Assembly (NCBI GenBank): GCA_005239795.1
Contig: SBBH01000184.1
Coordinates: 1-19,475, forward strand
Direction of reading: 5' to 3'
Length of the DNA: 19,475 nt
Origin: Planctomycetales bacterium
GTDB lineage: Bacteria > Planctomycetota > SBBH01
Shown: in pieces, positions 1-6,943 of the stretch
How positions within the stretch are numbered: position 1 is the first letter of the stretch
Layout of the letters: each line of letters starts with the position of its first letter
The notes under the pieces: model-generated
What the model saw: the letters and a program-made list of their open reading frames with translations, nothing else
Told to the model about the DNA's origin: nothing
The model's database searches: none
Translations under genes and position numbers: made by a program

Positions 1-2
1 CC

Positions 3-827
3 CCCGCGCCTCCCTCTTCGTTCCCAACTCCCTCGGAAAGTGACGCGCTCAAGATCCGAGAAGAGGCCCATTTCGAAAGCGGCCGGGAACTCTCCAAAGA
101 GGCTGAACCCCTCCGCCAGAGCCCGAGCGACTCTGTTCAGTCGCTCGACGACAAGGCGCACAAAATCCCGAAAAAAAATCTAGAGGAGGCCGCACAGGAT
201 GTCCCAAAAAACGAAGGGGTTGACGAGGTCGCGCCCACTCGGGAAAACAGCCGTCTTGACAGCTCCCGCCGGAAGGTCCTGGAGAGCATCCCGGAATCGT
301 TCGGGCGCGGCTCCGGGGGGGGGGCGGCCAGCGAAAAAGAGAGGGTCGCTTCGGACGGCGGCGAAAGGGACAAGACGGTCCAGGAGCTTCATTTTGTGAT
401 CACCGCGACTTCAGAGGTCGAGGCAGGCGTGCGCGACGCCCTCCAGGCCTCAAGAGGAAAAGTCATCAGCGCGCCATGGCCGACCCGGACCGAAAAAGTT
501 TTGGCTCTCGCAAAACAATCTACAGAGGAGCTAAAAAAAATAGCCCCGGCCGAGCTCCCCTGGGTCATCGAAATCGATCTTGAAGAGCACGAACTCGAGG
601 CTCTGACGGCGGCGCTGGCGCGCCTGGGCGTCACCCCGATCAGAGAAGGTGCCGCCGGTCAACAAGGACAAGCGACGCAAAGCGACGCGCAGAAATCGAT
701 GGGCACCGACGCCGACGGTCAAGGAGGCGGACTGTCAGGATCATCGGCCTTATCCTCCCCGCGACCCGGGCGGACGCGCTACCGGCTGATCCTGGCCCCC
801 CGCGAGCGCTCCATCGACGCCCGATAG
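3..827 (+). CDS. C-terminal part of a hydrophilic protein, possibly anti-sigma-like (5' end outside window)
   Basis: The frame is open from the first base, so the gene begins upstream; about 274 residues and a TAG stop are visible. Roughly the first 120 residues are charged, low in hydrophobics and rich in Glu, Ser, Pro and Gly (a GSGGG stretch near residue 105), as in a disordered linker. A compact domain follows: a strand-like segment (ELHFVITATSEVEAGVRDAL), a helix, a second strand (LPWVIEIDLEEHELEALTAA), a Gln/Gly/Ser-rich loop and a last strand (RTRYRLILAP). This order resembles the extracytoplasmic C-terminal domain of some membrane anti-sigma factors, where a residue-pair domain follows a linker. 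That comparison is inference from memory of fold pattern; no zinc finger or membrane helix is visible here. Its last 78 bp overlap the convergent eboE-like gene. The coding call is firm, the function weak. Confidence 0.6.
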   Translation, partial: PAPPSSFPTPSESDALKIREEAHFESGRELSKEAEPLRQSPSDSVQSLDDKAHKIPKKNLEEAAQDVPKNEGVDEVAPTRENSRLDSSRRKVLESIPESFGRGSGGGAASEKERVASDGGERDKTVQELHFVITATSEVEAGVRDALQASRGKVISAPWPTRTEKVLALAKQSTEELKKIAPAELPWVIEIDLEEHELEALTAALARLGVTPIREGAAGQQGQATQSDAQKSMGTDADGQGGGLSGSSALSSPRPGRTRYRLILAPRERSIDAR

Positions 828-1946
828 AGCGTTTCTCACCCATTCGAATTCCCGCGCGATCCCCTCCGCGAGCGCGTTCTCGTCGGGGGGGGACCCGAGC
901 AGGACCCCCCACGTGTAGGTCTCGATCTCGAGGAGCGGAAGCGGCTCTCTTGCCGAGCGCCCCGAGAGCGCCGCGAGAAACCGCGCGAGCTCTCCCTGAG
1001 TTGTAGAGATCTCGCTACCCCCTCCCCAAAACAGGGGAAGATGAAAATGGACACGCGCCGACATGAACCCGCCCGATGGCGCGGCCGCCAAAAAAGGTCC
1101 CAGATCCTCGAAGAAGACCACGTCTCCTTGCATGTCGCGTGCGGTCACTTGGTGGAGGTATCGGGGTTCATCGAAGCGGGCAAGCTCTCTAAAAGAGGCC
1201 GCGGACGCCTCGAGACTCGAGGAAACCTGTATCTTGCCGACGGCGATTCCGGCCGCGCGCAAGAGATCGTACGACCCGAGAAGGTCCTCAAACTGGGCGC
1301 TCGCGTGACAGGTATCGAAGCAGACGGCGAGGTGCCGGCGCAGAATTTTCTCCGGGGCGCCGACACCCAAGATCCATTCCTTAAAGAATAGGATCATATC
1401 AGCCGTCGTCGAAATCATCCCCCCCGGTTCAGGCTCCAGACACAGCAGGAGATGGCGTCCGGTCTCCTGTTCGAGGCGCGAAAGCTCCATCGCCGCGCGC
1501 GCGAGGTTCTCAGCACACGCCCGCTTGTCGTTTTCCGCCTGTCCCCAGGCCGCGAGCGACCCGGGCAGGGTGCTCATCGTCAGGTCTCCCTCTCCCCACC
1601 CCAACCGTGCCAGGATCCGCGCGGCCGCTCGGGTGTAGTGGAGCCGCTCGGGGGTCTTCCAATCCGGCCTGAAGACATTGTGCTTCACCGCGGGGGCGTG
1701 GAAATCCCCATAGGGGAAGGCGTTGACCGTGGCGAGCGCCAGCCCTTCCCTCTCCAAAACGCCGCGCAAGCGCTCCAAAGCCGCCTCATCGGAGAGCGCC
1801 CGGACGGTCCGCGCCGAGAGCCACACCCCGACAGGAAAGCGTTCTCCCGGAGCGACGCGCCGGCGCACGCTGGTGACGGGGCCGGCGAGAGCCGCCTCAA
1901 GCGCCGCCAGATCTCCCGACGGGTGGACGTTGGTGCAGTAAGTCAT
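750..1946 (-). CDS. eboE: EboE-like sugar-phosphate-isomerase-type TIM-barrel protein
   Basis: A 398-residue protein matching the EboE family, a xylose-isomerase-like TIM barrel named for the eboABCDEF cluster; its reaction is not established. Visible family marks are the opening MTYCTNVHPSG, FPYGDFH, FRPDWKTPERLHYT, a CLEPEP strand (residues 169-174), CFDTCH (209-214), HFHLPLF (about 301-307) and ETYTW (342-346). The start at 1946 is chosen because homologues begin with M-x-TYCTN; an ATG seven codons upstream lies inside a heptamer repeat array. No Shine-Dalgarno site or -10 box is evident. No other ebo gene (EboC prenyltransferase, EboD, EboF) is in the window, so it stands alone here. The last ~25 residues, past the usual family end, lie in the overlap with the convergent gene. 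It lies 49 bp downstream of the lipoprotein gene on the same strand and could be cotranscribed with it. Confidence 0.87.
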   Translation of the reverse strand: MTYCTNVHPSGDLAALEAALAGPVTSVRRRVAPGERFPVGVWLSARTVRALSDEAALERLRGVLEREGLALATVNAFPYGDFHAPAVKHNVFRPDWKTPERLHYTRAAARILARLGWGEGDLTMSTLPGSLAAWGQAENDKRACAENLARAAMELSRLEQETGRHLLLCLEPEPGGMISTTADMILFFKEWILGVGAPEKILRRHLAVCFDTCHASAQFEDLLGSYDLLRAAGIAVGKIQVSSSLEASAASFRELARFDEPRYLHQVTARDMQGDVVFFEDLGPFLAAAPSGGFMSARVHFHLPLFWGGGSEISTTQGELARFLAALSGRSAREPLPLLEIETYTWGVLLGSPPDENALAEGIAREFEWVRNALSGVDGALAGGQDQPVARPPGSRGG

Positions 1947-1989
1947 GGGACATGCGTCACGTGTCATGTGTCACAAGTCACGAGTCATG
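1941..1989. repeat. Heptanucleotide tandem repeat array (consensus NGTCAYG)
   Basis: Seven consecutive 7-nt units read on the plus strand: agtcatg, ggacatg, cgtcacg, tgtcatg, tgtcaca, agtcacg, agtcatg. All run in one direction. The array fills the gap between the lipoprotein stop and the eboE-like start, and its first unit supplies that start codon. The 7-nt period recalls the short tandemly repeated repetitive (STRR) heptamers of cyanobacteria, but the motif differs. Confidence 0.9.
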
Positions 1990-1995
1990 AAAGGT

Positions 1996-3405
1996 TCAGT
2001 CTCCGGCTTCCTCCTTCCACCCTGGCCAGAGCCCCTTCTTAAAATTCTCCAGGATGCCGGGGATCCGCGCGAGCACGTCAGGCTCCTGGATAGCCAGGAG
2101 GACCCCCGAGGGGCCGTGGACGCCGAGGAAGCGCCCATGCCTGCGTGTCGCCACCGGCTGAAGCTCTGCGCGGACTGCCGCCTCGACCGCTTCCGCCCCC
2201 TTCTTCTCGATCCACTCAGGCAACACGCTCCAGGCGGCGACGCCCGAGCGGTCCCACGGATGGCGGCCCGACAGGGGCCAGCCGGCGGGAATCGTCGATG
2301 TCGACATCCAGATGCCGCGTCCCGGCTCGGCCGCCGCGTACTTCCACGGCGTCTCGTCGCCCAGGCGCGCCAGGACCCAGGAGAGCGGTTTTGCCTCGCA
2401 AGTGATCCGCACCCGGACGGGCTGCGCCAGAGCCGCCTGACGCGCATCCCAGCCAAGGCTGACGCCCGAGGCGCGCGCGACCTCCTGAAAGACCACCTCA
2501 ATCTCGCTGTTTTCAACCGACAGAGAAACGGGCTTCGAAAGGTCTGGGATCTCCCGCGCGGAGGGGGCGGCAAGCGCCGGGAGGGGTTTTCCATCCGTCA
2601 GCGGCGAACGGGCGCGCATGACGGCCGCGAGGATCTCCGCCAGGCGTGCGTGCGCCCGGGGGGGGAGGGTCGCCAGGAGGGTGTCCCCCGCCAAGGTCAG
2701 CCGAGCTTCAGGGATCCGCTCCAAAAACGGCGAGAGTGCCTCCTGGACCATCCTGAGAAATTCAAGACGCGCACGCGGGGCCGCGTCCGGAGCGCCCTGG
2801 GGCGGCGGCGCGCTCGGTATCTCTAGGGCCTCCGGGGTTCCCTCCCGATCGAGAGCCCGCGCGCGGTCCGGGTCGAACACCTTGTGCGAACTGGCTTCGC
2901 CGACAACAGTCCCCGGGCGGCATGCCGGCGTGCTCACACCGTGGAGCGAATGCCCTTCTGTGCGCAGTCCGCGAAAGGCCGAGCCGGGAAGGTCCCGCCC
3001 GATCCAAACGGTCCCCTCCTCCAGGGTGTAGAAGAGATCCGCCTGGCGGCAGAACCATTCCAAAATATCCGCTAGGGACATCTCTTGGGCGACGATCGAA
3101 ACGCATTCCTCCCCTAAAAACCCGGGCGAGGACTCGAGGGCCACTGGAATGCCGCTGACACGCGACAAGATCCGACAGGCCTCCTCTAGGGAGACCCGAA
3201 TCATCGCAATCGAGATCCGGTGCGCGACCAGAATCTCATGTGAATCCGTGGACAAGGCGGAAAAGCGCCCGGACAGGGAAGAGCGTGCCGCCCGGAGAGC
3301 CGCGGCAGAGGGATTTCCCAGAAAATCCGCCTCTTGTTGAGGAGAGCCGCACCCGGCCAGAAAAGGCAAAAGCATTGCAATAGCCGCACACGTTTCTTGT
3401 TTCAT
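1996..3405 (-). CDS. Lipoprotein with two STN/secretin-like modules
   Basis: A 469-residue predicted lipoprotein. The start at 3405 gives a type II signal peptide: MKQETC, a hydrophobic run and the lipobox LAGC with Cys19; the longer upstream open frame is Pro/Gly-rich and lacks a signal. Residues 64-136 and 292-367 each look like the short STN/secretin N-terminal module: SLEEACRILSRVSGIPV, later MSLADILEWFCRQADLFYTL; and IEVVFQEVARASGVSLGWD, later KPLSWVLARLG. Residues 214-267 (LRMVQEALSPF, then TLLATLPPRAHARLAEILAA) resemble the secretin N-domain pattern seen in planctomycete-like exported proteins. There is no secretin pore domain, so it is not a channel by itself; an outer-membrane-anchored binding or scaffold role is inference. 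It begins 35 bp after the HEAT-repeat gene and probably shares its promoter. Confidence 0.75.
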   Translation of the reverse strand: MKQETCAAIAMLLPFLAGCGSPQQEADFLGNPSAAALRAARSSLSGRFSALSTDSHEILVAHRISIAMIRVSLEEACRILSRVSGIPVALESSPGFLGEECVSIVAQEMSLADILEWFCRQADLFYTLEEGTVWIGRDLPGSAFRGLRTEGHSLHGVSTPACRPGTVVGEASSHKVFDPDRARALDREGTPEALEIPSAPPPQGAPDAAPRARLEFLRMVQEALSPFLERIPEARLTLAGDTLLATLPPRAHARLAEILAAVMRARSPLTDGKPLPALAAPSAREIPDLSKPVSLSVENSEIEVVFQEVARASGVSLGWDARQAALAQPVRVRITCEAKPLSWVLARLGDETPWKYAAAEPGRGIWMSTSTIPAGWPLSGRHPWDRSGVAAWSVLPEWIEKKGAEAVEAAVRAELQPVATRRHGRFLGVHGPSGVLLAIQEPDVLARIPGILENFKKGLWPGWKEEAGD

Positions 3406-3440
3406 GCTCGACAAGGTTTGAAAAAAGGCAGGCGGCCCGC

Positions 3441-4670
3441 CTACTGCCCCTGCGCCTGGCGGGCACGCGCCCACCAGGCCGCCAGGGGAGCGAGCGCCTC
3501 GACAGGATTCTCTAGGCCCGACTGCGGCGCCTGGAGGGAGAACCCCGCCACGAAGGCTCCCGGCGGGAACGCCTCGGCGGTCATCTTCTTGATCTCGGCA
3601 TAGCGCCAGGCCGTGCGGTGGAAGACGCGCGCGAACTGGCGGCGAGCGGTCGCCGCCAAGGCGTTTGCCACCGGATCTGCCCCGCTGGCGGGGCTCTCCG
3701 GGGCGCGTAGGACGATCTCCCGGAAAAGATCCAAAAGAGAAGCCAGCCGCGCCGGATCGTTCGTTTCATGCGCCAGGCGCATCAGGCGCTCGGCGGCGTT
3801 CGCCCGGAGCCAAGGCTGTTCGACTGCGAGAAATTTGACAAGGGACGCGGCGGCCGCTTTCGACTCTAAGTCCTTGATCTCTCCGTCATGCTCCCGAAAT
3901 CCCGCGAGAACCCAGACCGCACGGGGCTCGCTTTTGTGATCCTCCCACCATCTTCGCCACGCGTTCGAACGCTCGACGATCCCTGGCTGGTCCGCCTTGA
4001 AAGAGAGATTGGCGAGGATTTCCAAGGACGATTCGCAAGCGGTCGCAAGCTCAGCGCATGCGTTCTCTTTTTCTTTTTCGAGTGCCTCCACGAGCGGCGC
4101 CACGCCCTCTTCGGCCCCGAGGTCCGCGAGCACCCGGGCGATCTGGCAGCGCCACGCCAGATCTGGATCCTCGCGCCAAGGGATCTCCTTGACGGCGGTC
4201 TTCATGGGAAGACTCGGATCGTCCATGTCGATCGCAGGGTAGGAGACTGAAATCGTTGCGGGAGCGGGGGAGGGGGAGACCGCCAATGGCGCCAACAAAG
4301 CCGCCCCCAGGGGGACCGCCGCCGCCGGATCGCCCAGACACAAGAGCCCCTTCACGGCGGCCTCGCGCACTGCCGGATCCGCGTCCCAGAGCGCTGCCGT
4401 CAGAACCGCGAGCGCCTGAGGGGGGCGGTGTCGGCCCAGCCACGCGAGCGCGGCGGCGCGCGTCAGGGGAGTCGACTCGATCGCCTTTCCGGTCGCTGGA
4501 TCGACAAGCGAAGCTGCGCCGGAGGCGATTTGGGCCATGAGGGCGGCTACGTCACACGACCTCTGGGCCGGCAGGGCTTCGTCGGCACGCAAGCTTCCAG
4601 GGACCCCTCCTAGGGAGGCGGCGCACGTCAGACCCGCGATCCCCACCCGTTTAAGCAACGGAAAGCCCAC
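3441..4670 (-). CDS. Exported HEAT-repeat protein
   Basis: A 409-residue protein with a Sec-type signal peptide (basic LLKR, hydrophobic core, likely cleavage after GSLRA near residue 29). Helical HEAT-like repeats follow: RAAALAWLGRHRPPQALAVL, DPAVREAAVKGLLCLGDPAA, DLAWRCQIARVLADLGAEEG and LRANAAERLMRLAHETNDP. A non-repeat insert near residues 135-165 carries Pro/Ser and DMDD. HEAT arrays bind proteins; no catalytic motif is visible, so the role is probably scaffolding in the periplasm. The start is GTG 4670, supported by a promoter whose -10 box ends 6 nt before it. The STN-module lipoprotein follows after 35 bp, so the two probably act together (inference). The substrate or partner is unknown. 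Confidence 0.78.
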   Translation of the reverse strand: MGFPLLKRVGIAGLTCAASLGGVPGSLRADEALPAQRSCDVAALMAQIASGAASLVDPATGKAIESTPLTRAAALAWLGRHRPPQALAVLTAALWDADPAVREAAVKGLLCLGDPAAAVPLGAALLAPLAVSPSPAPATISVSYPAIDMDDPSLPMKTAVKEIPWREDPDLAWRCQIARVLADLGAEEGVAPLVEALEKEKENACAELATACESSLEILANLSFKADQPGIVERSNAWRRWWEDHKSEPRAVWVLAGFREHDGEIKDLESKAAAASLVKFLAVEQPWLRANAAERLMRLAHETNDPARLASLLDLFREIVLRAPESPASGADPVANALAATARRQFARVFHRTAWRYAEIKKMTAEAFPPGAFVAGFSLQAPQSGLENPVEALAPLAAWWARARQAQGQ

Positions 4671-4676
4671 GAAAAA

Positions 4677-4706
4677 ACCCTATCCCCCCTGGCAGAGGAA
4701 CGTCAA
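4677..4706 (-). promoter_or_regulatory. Promoter for the HEAT/lipoprotein operon, leaderless layout
   Basis: On the minus strand TTGACG (4706-4701) and TAGGGT (4682-4677) are 18 nt apart, and the GTG start lies 6 nt past the -10 box. TTGACG matches the -35 consensus at five of six bases. With transcription starting about 7 nt after the box, the mRNA would begin at the start codon. Confidence 0.55.
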
Positions 4707-4835
4707 GGGGGAAGGATACGTGTTTCCTGACTTCCAATAGATCACGTTTGTCACCGAGCCCGCCGGAGCCGCTTGGACCGTTTTCCCCTCATGACTTCCT
4801 TGAGCGTTGAAACCGCGAAAGCATTACGCAATTTT

Positions 4836-6041
4836 TCAGGCAAAGAGTTTCTGAAGCCGCTTCAAGGTTTCATCGAGATTCGCCTTCGAGGTGGCGTAGG
4901 AAAACCTCACGTGGTTGTCATCGCCGAAGGGGCCGCCGGGAACGAAGGCCACATGAGCCTTCTCGAGGCAGAGGCGCGTCCAATCCGCCGAATTTCGGAT
5001 TTTTTCCCCCGCGACGGTCTTGCCGAACCAGGCGCTGACTTTTGGAAAAACATAAAAAGCCCCTTCCGGTTCGGCGCACTCGATGCCGGGAATGCGAAGA
5101 AGCCCGTCCCGGAAAATCCGGCGCCGCTCCTCAAACGCCGCGTGCATTCTCTTTTCCCAGGCCCCGTCAGGTTCCGTGAGGGCCGTCAGCGCCGCCTTCT
5201 GCGAGATCGAGGCGGGGTTCGAGGTGGACTGCGATTGGATATCACCCACCGCCTTCATGAGATCGGCAGGCCCCGCCGCATAGCCGATCCGCCACCCCGT
5301 CATCGCGTACGCCTTCGAACAGCCGTTCACGACGGCGAGTGTGTCGCGAAACGCCTTCCCGCCGATGGTGGCGAGCGAAACGAATGTCCGCGACGAACCA
5401 TCCAGGCCCGGGAAGACCAACTTCTCGTAGATCTCGTCGGCGACGGCGAAGATCCCGTGGCGCTGGCAGAGCGAGAGCGCCGCGGCAAGTTCCGCAGCCG
5501 TGTAGACCGCCCCCGTGGGATTGTTGGGGGTATTGAGAAGCAGAACGCGCGTCTTGGGCGTGATCGCCTTTTCAAGCGCCGCCAGATCGAGGTGAAAATC
5601 AGGCCTCCGGCAGGGGACGGGGACGGTGGTTCCGCCGGCCAGGCCAATCATGTCGGGGTAGCTCACCCAGTAGGGAGAGGGAAGCAGGACCTCGTCCCCC
5701 TCGTCGACGAGGGCCAGCAGAAGATTAAAAAGGGCGTGCTTAGCGCCGCAGGAAATCACGATCTCTGAGGGAGTGTAGGCGACGCCGTTTTCGCGCGCGA
5801 GCTTGTCGACGACCGCTTTCCTCAGCTCCGGCATACCGGCGGCGTCGGTGTACTTGGTGAACCCCTCGCCGATCGCGCGGACGGCGGCGGCCTTCGCGTG
5901 ATCCGGCGTGTCAAAATCGGGCTCGCCGGCCACGAGCGAGATGATCGGAAGACCTTGCGCGGCGAGCTCCTTGGCGCGCGCAGAAAGCGCCAGGGTCGCG
6001 GAAGGTTGGACCCCGCACGCGCGCCTGGAAAGGCGCGTCAT
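4836..6041 (-). CDS. aspC: Class I PLP aminotransferase (aspartate/prephenate type, I-beta/gamma group)
   Basis: A 401-residue cytoplasmic aminotransferase of normal family length. Visible marks are GEPDFDTP (39-46), TPNNPTG (171-177), ADEIYEKLVF (201-210) with the cofactor Asp and Tyr, SKAYAMTGWRIGY (242-254) with the Schiff-base Lys243, and NHVRFSYA (376-383) with the carboxylate-binding Arg379. This is the pattern of Thermus/Rhizobium-type aspartate aminotransferases, several of which also use prephenate; specificity cannot be told by eye. The expected reaction is aspartate + 2-oxoglutarate to oxaloacetate + glutamate. The ATG at 6041 gives a standard N-terminus (LSRRACGVQPSATLALSARA). No Shine-Dalgarno site or TANNNT box is seen; a heptamer repeat lies directly upstream. 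The 165-bp gap downstream (4671-4835) holds the HEAT-operon promoter and nothing else I recognise. Confidence 0.92.
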   Translation of the reverse strand: MTRLSRRACGVQPSATLALSARAKELAAQGLPIISLVAGEPDFDTPDHAKAAAVRAIGEGFTKYTDAAGMPELRKAVVDKLARENGVAYTPSEIVISCGAKHALFNLLLALVDEGDEVLLPSPYWVSYPDMIGLAGGTTVPVPCRRPDFHLDLAALEKAITPKTRVLLLNTPNNPTGAVYTAAELAAALSLCQRHGIFAVADEIYEKLVFPGLDGSSRTFVSLATIGGKAFRDTLAVVNGCSKAYAMTGWRIGYAAGPADLMKAVGDIQSQSTSNPASISQKAALTALTEPDGAWEKRMHAAFEERRRIFRDGLLRIPGIECAEPEGAFYVFPKVSAWFGKTVAGEKIRNSADWTRLCLEKAHVAFVPGGPFGDDNHVRFSYATSKANLDETLKRLQKLFA

Positions 6042-6053
6042 CGCAAGTCGAAA

Positions 6054-6128
6054 CGAGAAATGAGAAATGAGAAATGAGAAGCGTTATCAACTGAGTTTTT
6101 TTCGCATTTCGCATTTCGCATTTCGCAT
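6054..6128. repeat. Two heptamer arrays in inverted arrangement
   Basis: On the plus strand cgagaaa, tgagaaa, tgagaaa and tgagaag occupy 6054-6081. After a 19-nt spacer, four perfect copies of ttcgcat occupy 6101-6128. The second block read on the minus strand is atgcgaa, so the blocks are near-complements of each other: a transcript could pair six of every seven bases, with a regular A-G mismatch. The pair fills the gap between the aminotransferase start and the creatininase-like stop. Confidence 0.9.
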
Positions 6129-6138
6129 TTCCCTCGAT

Positions 6139-6900
6139 CTAGGCTGTTTCCTCCACTGCATCAGCAAGGATCTTGGCCATCGTCTCCAGAGACTTGGCCC
6201 CTTCGGCGGCGGTGGCCTTGGCGGGAAATCCGAAATACGCCTCCCTCCCTCCCGCCTTCTCAAAGGTGTCCTTCCCTTCCTTGAGAGCGGCAGTCAGGCT
6301 CTGGGGATTGTCGGCCAGGGTCTTGGCCACATCCCAACGCACGAGATCCTGGCGGATCGCCAACATCAAGGAGGTCTCGAACTGCCCCGCATGGCAGGCC
6401 CCCGAACGGAACTCGTCGGTGAGTTTCACCGCATGGACCTTGCGGGCGTAGTCGGGGTAGGCCACCGGCAGGATCGACCCGATCTTGGCCACTGCGTCGC
6501 GAAGGATAGCGCGGTGCGCCGGCTCGAAATGCGAGTTGACGATCGCGAGGACCCGTGTCTTGGCGGCCGCGAGCGACTCGGCGATCCCCACGAGGAGCGG
6601 CATCAGGGCCTCCGCGGGGATCGTGATCGTCCCGGGAAACTCCCGCGCGGAGAGAGCCGCCGTGTAGGTGAGGCTGGGGAGGACCACCGACGAAACGCCG
6701 TGCTCGCGCAGAAGTTCGGCTGAGCGCGCGGCGACCGCGCGGCTGATCAGGATGTCGGTCCCGATCGGCAGGTGCGGCCCGTGCGCCTCGATCGCCCCCA
6801 CCGGCAGGATCGCGGCCGCGCCCGGCAGGATTTCTTTTGCCTGAAGCCAGGTCAGGTTTTGGATGTACCAGACGTCCGGCGTCTTTTCCTTTTCAGCCAC
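6139..6900 (-). CDS. Creatininase-family metal-dependent amidohydrolase
   Basis: A 253-residue protein of the creatinine amidohydrolase fold. The metal ligands of Pseudomonas creatininase, as I remember them (Glu34, His36, Asp45, His120, Glu122), fall at Glu38, His40, Asp49, His124 and Glu126, a constant offset of four. Glu38/His40/Asp49 sit in IEAHGPHLPIGTD and His124/Glu126 in NSHFEPAH. A later family segment is SGACHAGQFETSLMLAI. The family also includes MftE and the archaeal FAPy deformylase, so the substrate is open; an amide or lactam is expected. GTG 6900 is chosen because the family starts shortly before the NLTW segment, and longer versions run into purH. A GGGGGGA stretch lies about 10 nt upstream, and a weak GACACT box 6 nt upstream. 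It follows purH by 43 bp and may be cotranscribed. Confidence 0.85.
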   Translation of the reverse strand: MAEKEKTPDVWYIQNLTWLQAKEILPGAAAILPVGAIEAHGPHLPIGTDILISRAVAARSAELLREHGVSSVVLPSLTYTAALSAREFPGTITIPAEALMPLLVGIAESLAAAKTRVLAIVNSHFEPAHRAILRDAVAKIGSILPVAYPDYARKVHAVKLTDEFRSGACHAGQFETSLMLAIRQDLVRWDVAKTLADNPQSLTAALKEGKDTFEKAGGREAYFGFPAKATAAEGAKSLETMAKILADAVEETA

Positions 6901-6943
6901 GCGACGAGTGTCCCCCCGCCACCCGCGATTTTCAAGCCAAAGT

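Noticed and set aside
1945..2826. Plus-strand open frame of 293 codons
   Set aside because: Antisense to the STN-module lipoprotein, Arg/Pro-rich and without motifs.
4773..5768. Long plus-strand open frame of 331 codons
   Set aside because: It lies antisense to the aminotransferase, is rich in Arg and Gly and matches nothing; a shadow of high-GC coding DNA.
6054..6128. CRISPR-like array
   Set aside because: Units are 7 nt and directly adjacent, without spacers; these are tandem repeats.
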